A DNA stretch of 64,000 nt, taken from contig JAJGOT010000743.1 of the NCBI GenBank assembly GCA_022457155.1, forward strand, positions 1-64,000. The letters are read 5' to 3'. Origin of the DNA: Cladopsammia gracilis (Eukaryota > Cnidaria > Anthozoa > Scleractinia > Dendrophylliidae). A model generated the notes under the pieces. The model ran no database searches, was not told the DNA's origin, and saw only the letters and a list, made by a program, of their open reading frames with translations. Shown here piece by piece: positions 44,994-57,247 of the stretch (positions are counted from its first letter, which is position 1; the number at the start of each line of letters is the position of its first letter). Both the position numbers and the translations under genes were made by a program.

Positions 44994-47900
44994 TCATTGG
45001 AAGGAAGGTATGCTCTCAAAATTGTATCCTCTTTGGCCTTTTGTAGCTCTGTATATGTAAATTATGTGATATCCTACAAGAAAAAACATTTCAACGGCAT
45101 GAATCAAAGCAATGAATATGTTGTGGTTCAAATTTTCATTAATTTTCAAACCAGTTTAATTTTCTTTTGTTTTGTCTCATATTCATTACTATTACATTCT
45201 AATTTGCTGCCCCGCTCAACCGAATACAAAACACTTATCATGTAATAGGCAACCACGTCTCTGGGGTGTTATGTGTAAACATGGCACATAACACCCCAGA
45301 GACGTGGTTACATAACCCATGATAAATACATTTATCTGAAACAGAGCAAAACAAAAATCATACTGGTTAGGAAAAAGACAAATTTGAACCACAACAAATA
45401 GTAACATAGGCACGCATTGCGTGCATGAGCTATTTTGAAAATTCCCTAAATGATATGAAATGGTGAAAGCAACAAAACAGTGGAAGAAAACTAGCACAAA
45501 TAACCGCCTGCAGATATACGTTTTTCAAATCCTCCGGCTCGCCCCCTACCCCCAAAAACTACCAAGATCACGAACTGCGTCCCGTTTCTCGAACGTCCCG
45601 ATAACGTTTCGGGCCCGGAAAGCTATCTTATGTGCGCAATGTATTCATTAAAGATTAAAATTTTGTTGATTTTGAAAGCTAAGCAATAAAATTCTAAATT
45701 GACAAAACAAGTCGAGCTGGTTTGAGGGCTAAAAATGCATCACCATTTTATAGATTCTGATTTGAATATGAGTTGCGGGCCCGAAAAGTTGCCGGGACTT
45801 TCGAGAAACGGGCCCACTGGGACCAAAACTCTATTTAGGTGGAAAAATGCAAAGTTTGCTTTTGTATTCTAGCCTAAAGGGTTAGGGTATGAAAATAGGT
45901 GGGAAGTTTTGGCTAGCTTTTTCACGGGATCTTCGGAGTTATTTTATGACGAAACTACGGCCCCAGTGAAATGAGCAACTGGTTTCTGTAATCAGTGTAT
46001 TAAATGTCAACCAGAAGAGTCCTGCACAGAAATTTGATGCATCCAAATTGAAGGATTATTATTTTCTGAAAATTCTAGTCTTTTTTTAAAAAGTTGCTTT
46101 TATTATTCACAAAAGAAACGTGGAAATGGTTCCCTTTGGCCGCAAACTAATTAAATTAAATAGTTTTTAACTCCAAACCACAAGCTAATTAAATTAGTGA
46201 CAAAAATTCTTTGAACCACCTGTTTCTGTAATGTCAACCAGAAAAGTCTTTAACAGAAACTAAACGCATGTAAAATGAATATTGGTAGCCTCCTTGTAAA
46301 TTGCAACTAATAGTATTCAAACAACTGTTTTTATTCTCCACAAAAAATCGTGCAAATAGAAACAGAAACTAATTAGATTAAATTGTTTTCAACTCAAAAC
46401 CACAACCTTGAGGTTAACATTTGGAACCAAACATCTTTTCCTGTAATGTCGACCAGAAAAGTCTTAAATCAGAAACTTAGCGCATCCAAAATGAATTTTG
46501 CAACTAATAGTTTTTTGAACAGGCGTTTTTTAACGCACCATAAGAATTAACGTTTTCTCGAAAACATGTTGAATTCCATCACGTACCAGTTTCTATAAGG
46601 ACAAAGTTCAACATTTGCACGTGCACACAACGTGACTGCTCATACAAAATACAGTCGCTACTCGCTTGTAGTAATCGCTTGGGGCATACAATTAATAACC
46701 TACACATCTGCTCACATTAATTCACAGAAAGATAAACGTTTTAAATACTGTAAATTGTATATTCAGGATTGCATTAAGTTTTCTCTGTTGAACTCCATGC
46801 ATCCCGGACAAGGACATAGTTCAACATTTTCACGGGCAGACAACGTGACTGACAAAAAAGATACCATTTCAAATAGTAATCGCTTGAAACCCAGGTTTGA
46901 AACATCCAATTCATATTCCACATCACATTATTTGAAATCCGCTTGCCGTTTTTGCAATAAAGCTATACTTTCTTATTTCAGTACAAGCTCACCTATAAAC
47001 GTAACCGCAGTCCACATTTTTTGGACGTCTCATCCCTCGCAGACCATTAATTGTACAATTCAAACATAGAGCACATTTTAGGCAGTATTTCCGAATAAAT
47101 GCCCTTGATATTGCCATGTTAGCAAGCCAGTCGGGATTACTGCACAATTCCCAACCAACAAATCTTCAAAACGTTACACTTTTAGTGTTTGAGGCAACAA
47201 TCGCGAACATCCAAGATGGCTGATTTTCAATTCATGCCAAGTGCCCTTCTCTGACCTTCAGTAATACCATTTTAGAAGCGAGAATTTGATTGGCTGACAT
47301 AGTACACGGTGTACATACTAGAGACAATCTGATTGGTGTGACATAACCCAAGACATACATCCATCCATACATACATACATACATACATACATACTAACAA
47401 ACAAACATCACAAACCAACCTTTGCGCCTGCTAATGAGCTATTTTTTTCAAAATAGCTCAAAAAATACACTAAAAATGTAGCATCCGTAACCAAACATTC
47501 TAGTTCTCATGTATGAGTAAGTGCATACCGTTGATGCAATATCAAACAGTACATTAAAAAATATATGATAGTTAGGGGTTTATAAACAAATTGAAGGGCC
47601 GAGAGCATAACCGACCTATATGGAATTTTAGGGCTTTTGTATTTTTTCTCGCTCAGATTTGTCCATTTTTGGCATGTGAACTACAAATTAGTTGCAAAAC
47701 ATTGTTCAGAATTTTTTTCTGTTGTTTTCTCCGTCATTTTCGAGAAATTCCGTATGCAAAAAAAATCAAAGCCTCCTATTGTAACGCAATATTGCGGTAA
47801 GCTTCTGTTTTCACACCGACATGGTTCAATTATTTTAAAATTGACCGTAAGGATTTTTGACGAACACAAAATGTCCATAATGTCCAGTTCGAAAAAAAAA

Positions 47901-48217
47901 GGAGGCTGAGCGTGATTCGAACCCGGAGCCATCCGAGTGCAAATCCCAGACCCAACCCACTAGACCACCGAGGAACACATGCTCAGTTCAGACTAAGTTT
48001 TATTATTTAAAGGTAGATACGCATCAAAACGCATATATCGATTTGAAAATCCATTTAGATCGATTTTAATGACTTGCATTAAAGACTCCAAATGTGAAAC
48101 TTCTTTCGGCCGGCCAGCAAGAACCCACTTCGAGCTGCCCAAAAAAGGATAATGGACAATGTGCCTTATAGGTAGTTTTCTATTTTACTTCTAAATGATT
48201 TCAATTATTATTATTTT

Positions 48218-48248
<31 letters not shown>

Positions 48249-51200
48249 TGGAGGCAGGGTAATTTATTAGTGGTATCTCAATGTAGCTCAAAATGGAGCT
48301 TGTGACAACCACCTTTAAAAGAATGCACTAAATATCAACAAAAAATTCTGAAAACCACTGAAATCCTAATCCACAACTTACCACCAGGAAGAATGCAGAT
48401 AGCAGCACACACAAAGAATATAACACTCTTCATTCCTGAAGAGAAGATAAACATTTACTTTCATCATTAGATGCCACACTATAAAACAGGAGGGTAAAAA
48501 ATGAAAATAATTTCAAAAGAGACTACACACCATCCTCTCCAGATGCAGCTAGGGCTATTCCGGCTAATAAAAAGGCTAAAAAGAAAAAGAAAAAGAGAAT
48601 GGCAACACTACCTTCAGTCAATAGTATTAAAAAGAATCAGTAATGGTAATAAGACTGAGTGAAGGACACTTGAGGGAGTAATAGGGGAGTAATTTTTAAT
48701 CGACCCAACATGTAGCGCGAGGACAATTTGATATTAAGAGCATGATTACCCCTGAATTGTACATCACAAAGCCTATTTTCCAATTTATTTAATTGTGTCA
48801 ATAACAAAATTCCAGATTTAAAAGTCCATGTGGACTAGGTTTTACTCAAATGGTCAGGGATATTTTCCATCAGTTTTGAAACCAGTAGGTAAACAGAGCC
48901 TATTTAGGCACACCTGATTGATGTGTACACGACGTAGGTGCCCAATTACAGGTATCCGATTACAAAAAGTTTTAATTTGACACCTACATGACCGCACACA
49001 AAATGCATAACAAATAGGCACGCAGAAGCCCAATCACCATCGAGAATTTTGTTAATGATACATTTACTATAACAGGCCCAATGGGATGCAATGATACTCT
49101 CTAACAAATCAACACATTTTCATTAGAGAGTAGTATGTGTGATCTTTTTCAGGAAGAAGGATACTAAATTTCATGCACATGTTCTACAGCCTAAAGTAAA
49201 TGAAAGTTGTCAATAGAACTTTACAATATAAAGTGCACATATACCTATTCCAGCCACAAATAACAAAAATGCTGCTGTTACAGTTTTCCAGTTTTCTCTT
49301 ATCCTTGGATGCCTAAGCCAACTGTTGACAAACAAATGAAATCCTCAAATTATATCGGGTGACAGACTTCCTAAGATAACTCCCGGCATAGTCAATCAAA
49401 AAATCAGTACCAGTAAATAAAAATTTTTAAAAAATCGGTACCGGTAAAAATAAATAAAAGTCAAGTTGTTTTTATTGATTTTGTATGATTTTATCGATTT
49501 CTAACGGAAAACGTTCTTGGTTTGTTTTTGGTATAAAAATAGCTGATATACAATGAACAAAATGTACTTCTTCACTTAAACAAATTTACCTCAACATTTT
49601 TAACGTAAAGAAATTAATTTTCACTTTTAAACAAAACAAGGCAAATGATAAATGCAGAAAAATGGCAACACTCTATTCATAGCTAATTTCTTCTTTACAA
49701 CGTCACAGCAACATAGAAATAACAAAACAGCAACTTCTGTTATTCACAGGTAAATATGATGGGAAATATTTTTCTTGGTTTACTGAAACTAATCTGACAA
49801 TCAACATGATAAAAAATAGGCCTGTCCTATCAGAACCTGTAATACACATACTTGAGCTGAAGGATGAGTAAATATGTGCTTGGCTTAACATTCTTATCTG
49901 TCTTTAATCTTCTGTCGGGCTTCCTTAACCTTGAAACATACTGTTTAACTTGCGCAAGACTCAGTCCCTCTGCAGTAAGACTATACTCATGCTTTTTGGA
50001 GGGCCATCTTATTTTGCACATTTTTTCCTTTCCATTTCCTTAATTTCTTCAATTTGTCTTTCCTTCTCCACCCCTTCAAGTCTTGGTAACATTTCCTTTA
50101 CCTTTATTACATCTTCTCCATTGACACTATCCATTTCACTTCACTCGTTGTCTCTTGATTTTTATAAATAAGGCAATATTATAATAATTGATTTTAAAGG
50201 CCAAAACTTCCCTTGTTTAAAATCGGTAAAAATCAAGAAAAAGCTATAAAATAAATGAGTGTGTCATTGATTTCTACCAATTGATCGATACAACCGATAT
50301 CAATCAAATCAAATTTACCGATTTATCGATTGACTAATAATGCTGCCCGGGGGAAAACTACACACAGCCACACACAGTCTTGAGTGGAAAGAAGTTTTAC
50401 ATGACCAATTACAAATTTTAATCAAACTGGTTTATAATTTTCATCCCAATATGAGGTCAAAATGTACCTGTAAAAATAATTCAAAGGCTGGGGGCAAGAG
50501 TCATGTATAATTATAGGCATTACTGATGAAGCTTGTTTAATATTAATTTTATCAAGATGGCTGGATGTTGGCCTTTGTCTCGGCCCATGAATATGCAACA
50601 CAAAAAAAAAACAGACTGAGGCCAATATCCAGCCATCTTGACTGAACAAGATTGGTCAATAAAGGATTTATTATTAATATGGCCAAAAGAAAACTATTCT
50701 TGCCAATCAGGTTGCCATATTTCCCACACAAAACAAGCTAATTTTAATTCTCACAATTCTGCACTGCATAATGTTTATTATCTGCTGCACTAAACAACAG
50801 GAAAAACCCTGTCCATGTTTAGAAAATAACTGTTAACTTCATATCATTAGTAACATACTACTCACAAAAGAGTTTCCTTTTTCCACCCACTGACATCTTC
50901 TTGAGAATCAAATTCTACTGAGTTTGTTCTACGGGAGATTTAAAATTATTATTAATGCAACAACAATATTGGTAGACATCGATACACTAATGAGAGCTTA
51001 AATAATCCTTAAATATTGAGTGTGAGACTCACGCAATTGGATGCAATCTTATGCTCTCATGATGAAAAAAGTATTCTTACTCATGAAATTTTTATTCATA
51101 ACAAACAGTTCATTGTGAAGTAGAAAATTACCAGCAACGAGCTACGTACAATGTACCAACTATGTAATCAACAATCATCCAAAAACATTTTACTCTGTTT

Positions 51201-54200
51201 TGCATTTTATACCTGCTTTGAACAACTAGTCTTTATATCATGCCAACTTTAGCCTCTTCCATCCCAATTAAGAGGAAAAAAGTAAAAAAAATCAGGCCAC
51301 GGTTGTTCAAAAGGTAGATAGTGCTATCCACTGGATAAACCACTATCCAGAGATAACTCAATTGGTTTTGTACACGTTTATCCATTGGATAACAATTTAT
51401 CCAGTGGATAGCACTATCCGCCTTTTGAACAACCGGGCCCAGGGATCTAAATAGGTATTTTGAAAGGGTTTATATTGCTGCTCAAAATTGCAGAAAACAC
51501 ATCTAAGACGATTCATTTTGTCAAAATGGGAGCATGCCCGCAGACCCTCATTCTTAAGGTAAACTTTAACTTGAGAGCTCTGCGCTTAGAACACCAAAAG
51601 GGCTCTGATTTAATGCCAAGAAGCCCAAAGCAATAATGACAAATTAGAATACATACCCAATACTTTCAGTTTTTCTTCTTGTGTCAGAATTTGCACCATA
51701 TGAACTTGATGATGCTTGAAACTAAAAATAAAACAAGAAAGATGGCATGTTTTTCTTTGTTTTGTTGATTATATGTTAATTGAACTAGGTTATGTCTAAA
51801 GTTGAGAAAAATTGAAGCAACCACCTCTTCAACACCTTTACTGAAAATTGACCATTTAATACTAGGTACATGTAACTTTTCACACATATTCCATTTGCAT
51901 GCATTCCACATTTTTTTAATACCTTTATTTGCTTTTAGAAAATTATATAAATACAATTTCATCTCACATAATCACATAATATTCGTTTAAACATTGAAAG
52001 TACATTACCTTATAAAGACGTATAACCCCCCCCCCTACAAACATGCACCAAAAATAAATTAAATTTAATGCATTTGTTGCTTATCTAGCGGTCAGCGGCT
52101 CTTGTGTTGGCACTTGCTCAGTTGGATCATTGAAAGCACATGGTAACATGTTTTTAGCTCCTCTCAGTTGCAGTCTGCATCAGCGATCTTCGGGGTGTTT
52201 TAGTTGGAGGAGCTTCGGGTTCTTTGGCGGGGAAGTACCACTATTACCTTACGCAAGAACTGGCTCCATCCACTAGGAGAGTTTATTCATCGGCTCAATG
52301 ACAGTTCATTGAATTTTGACTTTGATCTGTTTTTGTTCTTTTCTTGCCGATCGTTTACACCATTCATCTATCAAAGTGTACCTATCAGGCGTCTGCTCAT
52401 TGCATATCAATCAGGGATTCAATAACTTTTGGTTTTTGTTGGCATTTTCAAGAGCAATCACTGAATTTTCCATTTCAAGAGGTACAGAAGTATTGGTTTG
52501 CAGTTTAGTTTTATATGTATATATTTCCACTGTATTAAAGTTAACTAGAAAGAAACCACATCAGTGGATTAACTGTATCATTCAGATCACAGCAGATGCT
52601 TTTATAATCAATTTTTCATAAAACTAAAAACAAGACAAAAAAACACTAAAATTTACTGTTTTTTTATTCTTGAATTGTGACTCTCATAAGCATTTTTCCC
52701 ACAAATTTTGCCTGAGTGAATGAAGTATGAAATTATTTGGTGCATTTTCAATCAAAAGGAAGATTTCGCTTCTGATTAAAAATCTGTGTTATATCACCAT
52801 TTCTTCGTCAATGTTCATTCATTTTCAATAATTATTTTCAATTGTTGTCTGAAAGATCATCCTTAGATCTTTACTTTGCATCACAAAGTAACAGAAAACT
52901 TTTTTTATACTACATTTAGTTTTTGTACAGAAATGAATTTTAACGAATTTATTTTTCATTATTTTTGTCAAGCCGAGAACATTAGAACAAAGTGAATTTT
53001 TTATGTTTCAGGCATCACACCGTGATTGTGCCAAAAAAACAAAACAAATTAAATTAGTATATATGAGTGGATCAGCTAACCTAATTTAATTGAATAACTG
53101 GGAATTCACAATTAAAAATTCACATTCCTTTGTCAAAATTAAAATATAGACAAGAAATTAAGATGAGGAAAAGTTATCCTTTAACAATGTAATAAATATT
53201 TTTACTACAATAGTTTACTTTCACAACAATATGATTTAAATCTAGTAAAAATGGTCTATTAACAGTAGAGTACTAAATGTAATTTTTCCATCCTATGGAA
53301 GCAATAAAAAATTAAAGTACTGTTGAAAACCACTTAGAAAAAAGCATATTCATAATATAGGCAGGTCCTTCATTTATTTGAAGAAATCACCCCAAATTTA
53401 TAATTTACGACTATTAAATTGTCAAGCCCATCTGCTTCTTACAGCAGTGCTGATAATAGTTATTTTTAGAACATCACAAAGTTGAACAAAGTTTATAGGG
53501 ATGAAAAATCCTATTCATTTACCCCTTTGACTGATTCCAAATTTACTGACAGAGGCTCAAAACTGAAAAAGTAAAATCTTGTTTCATTTTACATGGCACC
53601 ACTTGAAAATTTGCTCAACAGCTTTCCTCTGAATAGTCACAGATGAGGATTTCAGTCACAGCCTCAAATGTTAGAGCACCATTACACAGGTTAAGATTTA
53701 AATTTGGTGGGAAGAGAGTTAAGACATGCTTAAAGTACCTATCACCCCTAGAAAGTTATTTTTAGAATCAACTCTAAGTACATTGAATAGTTGAATGGTA
53801 AAATATTTCTAGTTTTGAACGTCGCGTTTGTGCGCTATAGAGATTTGAATTTACAAAATGCTAATTAGATGACGTCAACCCGGGAATTTGCCATTATTTC
53901 TACGCCAATTTACAATGCGCAGTTTACAGCTTGAGGATAATTAATTTGAAAAATACTAAAAATAAACTGTAGATAGTCAATTGATTCTTAAAAAATATTA
54001 CTTAGAGGTGAAAACAAGTAGTTGTATAATAAATGATTCCCGGGTTGACGTCATCTGATTAGCATTTTGTAAATTCAAATCTCTATAACTCACTAACACA
54101 ACATTCAAAACAAGAAATATTTTACCATTCACCTATTCAATGTACATAGAGTTGATTCTGAAATTAACTTTCTAGGGGTGATAGGCACTTTAAAACTAGC

Positions 54201-57021
54201 CAAGACAACTTGTCCTTAATTGATTGGGTTGATGTACCTTGATGCTAACACCATTACTATAAAACATCAACTTCTTCCCAAGGTGAAAGATCACATTTTT
54301 GCAGGCCATGGCATGACATTTTAGACCAATGATCTCAAAAGTATCTATTAGGGAAAGTTCATTTATTATGACAAGGGGGGGGGGGGATGAATGTAATTTG
54401 TGATAATCGGTATTGACATAAATTAATATTTTGCCGACACGGAACAGAGAACCGGGTACTAGTGTAGTGCGCAGGGGCTCACGGTTCGTGAGTTTGAAAA
54501 GTGTTCGTTGAAAGATTTGTGTCATTCTACGGTCAGCCTCGCCGCCTCTAGTACTGTTCAAACAAGTTAACTTTCGTCTTAGTTGTTTATTGTAATACCT
54601 TAAGATTTGTTATCGGCAGTTTTAGCCGCATTTTAGTCGTTTGTTTCTTAGTTAAAAACACCTTAAAACCCCAAAGGTAGCACCACTGCATAGGTCGGGG
54701 GTACACGGTCCCTATTTTTTCCAACAGTTGGTTTTTTGGGGTTTACGTGTCCGGCTCTGGTGCGCTTAGAGTTATCGTTATATTATAGTTCTTCGTCAAT
54801 AACAAAATGTATCGTGGGCCTGGCGGGCCAACCTAGAGTTATTGTCATATTATAGTATAGTATATTATAGTAATATTGTAATACGATAGTCCTTTGTCAA
54901 TAATAAAATGTATCGTGGGCCTGGCTGACCAACGCGCCCATGCCTCAACCTTTGAGTGTGTTCGGTTGTGTAGTGAAGGCAAAATAGATATTGAAACTCG
55001 AAGCTGGAAATTTTAGCAGCCCCCCTCGCTAGCGGTTCAATTCTTTAGGAGCCCACCCCCCCCCCCCCCCCCTCCTTGGTAGTTGAAAAAATTTCAGACC
55101 ACACTCCTAGCCCTCCTCCTAGCCCAACAATTTTTTCAGAGCCCCCCTCCCCCACTTCGGGTGACTAAAAATTTTCGGAACCCCCCCTCAATATATTCAT
55201 CCCCCCCCCTTGTCATATTAAATGAACTTTCCCTTAGTTTTATTAGTCATTTTTTGGGAAGTACCTCTGACCACTAAACGGAAACCAGAATTTATTGGGA
55301 ACCCATCCAAAAAACTCAGGCCAGATTTGGCTTACACATTGTTGTCAGTATGACATTTTCCAGCTTGTTTCTCAATCCTTATATATTTGATAATGCGCAA
55401 ATAAACATACAATTACATGATCAAAATTAATGTGCATTCCAGTGAAACTATACCAAATAAATACCAAAGCTATTAAAAAATATTTAAATATATTGAATAA
55501 TTACATGAATTAATATACCAAATCTATTAAAAATAATTATAATGAAAAGAAAATGTATGTGTTTCATTATCTCAGCTGTAAGTTACAGGTTTATTCCCTG
55601 AGGTTAGGGTGGGGGTTACAATATTGACTGGTGTATAAATTTTCCTTGAATGTAGCTGTAACAGTGCTGTCATTAAGGGCAGGTAGCCGGCCAAAACAGC
55701 CGGCTACTTGCCCATCCTCGGCTGTCTACTTCTGTTTCATTTCACTGTTACTGTTGAAGAGAAAGCTTACAGTAATAAAAAAAAGTCCATCGAAATTACT
55801 TGTAAGACATTCCTTTTAATTTTTTTAGTCAAAGTAAAGATGTATCAATCTGTGTTACTAACAACAGTTTTAAATGTTGGCAGCGGATGTTATAGGCTAC
55901 TCGATCTCTTTCGAAGTTATCGAAGGTCTGTGGGTAGCGCCTGGAACATTTTCACAGGCGGTTCCCAGGTTTGCATGTAATCTCCGGGAAAAAACATGGC
56001 GTCCGCCTTCTTCGGTGCTCGACTGCCAAGCTGCCTACTTTCCATTTTCAGCCTGCTACTTACAAAATTAATGACAGCCCAGCTGTTGGCCTAAATGTTT
56101 TATGAAGGAGCTGCAAGCCTATACCAGGCCTACCTAAATGTACACGTATGTCCTAATTTGGAGCCCAGAACCCCTTTGAAACTGTGACAAGACTTTGTTA
56201 GGGCTTCAAAGGGATAAAGAAATGCTCGGAACAGAACCATAGAAGAGAAAAAACAACCACACAGAGAGAGAAGAAATAGAAATCACATTAGCAAGTTAAT
56301 TTGAAAGTTCATTCAGAACTATAAAAAATTATAAAACAGATGGAGATATATAGTGCTGGCAGCAAGAAAGGTATATTATGAGATTTGCAGAAAACAGTGG
56401 TCAATCCGTGGAAATATTAACATACTTTGATCATTAAATTTTCAGTTTTCAATGTATTGTTAAAGGTCAGTTGAGGGATCTTTAAGTTGTGGAATGTCGG
56501 CTACACGCAGACTGTACATGCATTATCAGCCATGCAGATTTTTTCTACGCCCACAAGTTGTTAGTCATAAATAAATAACGAGCACTTTGTACAGAGAATA
56601 GAAAGAAACCAAGAAGATATCTCAAAGACCAAGTTCAACATGTTTTGTAACAAAAAGATTATTAAACATTCAAAAGTTCGCAGTGAATGGATCAAAGAAA
56701 CACCGAAAAATGTACAGTACGTACGATCCAAGAAAAAAAAATTGAATGATCATAGAATTTTGCGCCAAGGTTTACCTTATTTGCTGACCATATATCTCCA
56801 TAGCCTAGATCTCTGTCTTCACTTACTTCCCCACTCCTCCTGGCATGTTCTTGTTCGTTCTGAACTTGAATGTTTGGCTCAATCGGCCGCGGTACTCTCG
56901 ATTTCTTCTTCGTGTAAGTAGCTCTTGTCCTCGTTGCTACATCGGAAACGTCGCTACCTTCGTCATCTGATCCCGAATTCAACAGCTCGTTCTCCATGCT
57001 GTACGGTACGTTAGACGCCAT
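44994..57021 (-). CDS. tmem134: TMEM134-like two-pass membrane protein
   Basis: Seven minus-strand exons splice in frame to 209 aa: 57021-56776, 51721-51657, 50928-50866, 49321-49245, 48575-48531, 48435-48382, 45073-44994. Every intron has GT-AG ends and phases join without a break. The N-terminal about 125 residues are polar (MASNVPYSMENELLNSGSDD; later SSSSYGANSDTRRKTESI and SVEFDSQEDVSGWKK). Then WLRHPRIRENWKTV leads into a first hydrophobic segment (about 139-161, AAFLLFVAGIAFLLAGIALA), a short SGEDG turn, a second segment (167-190, VIFFVCAAICILPGGYHIIY) and the tail RATKGQRGYNFESIPSFQ. The W..HP.I..N pattern, the PG.YH motif at the end of the second helix and the KG.RGY tail match vertebrate TMEM134 (195 aa) and, more weakly, TMEM230. 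The molecular role of the family is poorly defined; membrane location follows from the helices. Intron 1 is 5 kb and repeat-rich. Confidence 0.87.
45120..45395. mobile_element. Foldback element beside the last TMEM134 exon
   Basis: GTTGTGGTTCAAATTT pairs with AAATTTGAACCACAAC; the core is a strong hairpin, AACCACGTCTCTGGGGTGTTATGTG-type arms at 45250-45311. Lies 47 bp from the exon 7 acceptor in the last intron. Confidence 0.7.
45581..45813. mobile_element. GGGCCGTTTCTCGA-type element, copy 2
   Basis: CCCGTTTCTCGAACGTCCCG pairs with CGGGACTTTCGAGAAACGGG. Same family as 36853-37046. Confidence 0.75.
47358..47393 (+). repeat. (CATA)n microsatellite
   Basis: About nine CATA units in TMEM134-like intron 6. 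Confidence 0.9.
47905..47978 (-). other. tRNA-like sequence, probably pseudogene
   Basis: Minus strand has box-A-like TGGTCTAGTGGG and box-B-like GGGTTCGAATCA at tRNA spacing and a following T run. A possible anticodon stem CTGGG/CTCGG encloses ATTTGCA (anticodon TTG). The acceptor and T stems do not pair, so it is unlikely to be functional. Confidence 0.35.
51301..51434. mobile_element. GGTTGTTCAAAAGG MITE, complete copy
   Basis: GGTTGTTCAAAAGG / CCTTTTGAACAACC ends with GATAGTGCTATCCACTGGAT / ATCCAGTGGATAGCACTATC arms. In TMEM134-like intron 1, close to exon 2. Confidence 0.85.
52190..52430 (+). pseudogene. Tyrosine-recombinase (DIRS/Crypton-like) fragment
   Basis: Two adjoining frames carry pieces of the N-terminal SAM-like domain of retroelement tyrosine recombinases: ELAPSTRRVYSSAQ followed by a stop and QFIEF, then after a frame change FLADRLHHSSIKVYLSGV and SLHINQGF. 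The order matches such recombinases, but stops and a frameshift show it is dead. No catalytic domain was found downstream. Confidence 0.65.
53734..54189. mobile_element. 456-bp palindromic TTAA-TSD MITE
   Basis: Flanked by TTAA on both sides (53730-53733, 54190-54193), with termini AGTACCTATCACCCC / GGGGTGATAGGCACT. Inverted-repeat pairing extends inward almost to the centre, including ATTTACAAAATGCTAATTAG / CTGATTAGCATTTTGTAAAT and GACGTCAACCCGGG / CCCGGGTTGACGTC. No coding capacity. It lies in intron 1 of the TMEM134-like gene. Confidence 0.85.
55665..56078. mobile_element. TIR element GCTGTCATTAA/TTAATGACAGC
   Basis: Short terminal inverted repeats bound 414 bp in TMEM134-like intron 1; just inside the left end is AGCCGGCCAAAACAGCCGGCT, a small hairpin. 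Confidence 0.55.
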
Positions 57022-57247
57022 GGTTATGTTTTACAAATATTGCAGGACTAAAACATGTTTTGAAACGGGAAAATTGAATAGACCTTTTTACCCCAGAAAA
57101 ACGTATACATCAGCGACCTCCATGTTGTTTTGACAGTGTCCTTGCGCTTTTTGGCCGAGTAAGACTAGGTCCACATAGCCTCTTTTTCAAGAAGCAATAA
57201 TTTCATTTTTCAGGGGTAGCCTCAGGGATTTGTTGATCAAATTCAAG
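57022..57247. promoter_or_regulatory. Divergent promoter, TMEM134-like / CUSTOS
   Basis: 226 bp lie between the two start codons. The CUSTOS ATG is embedded in CAAGATGGC, resembling a YY1-type initiator element that often overlaps start codons of TATA-less genes. No TATA box was seen on either strand. Shared regulation is inferred from the distance. Confidence 0.55.
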
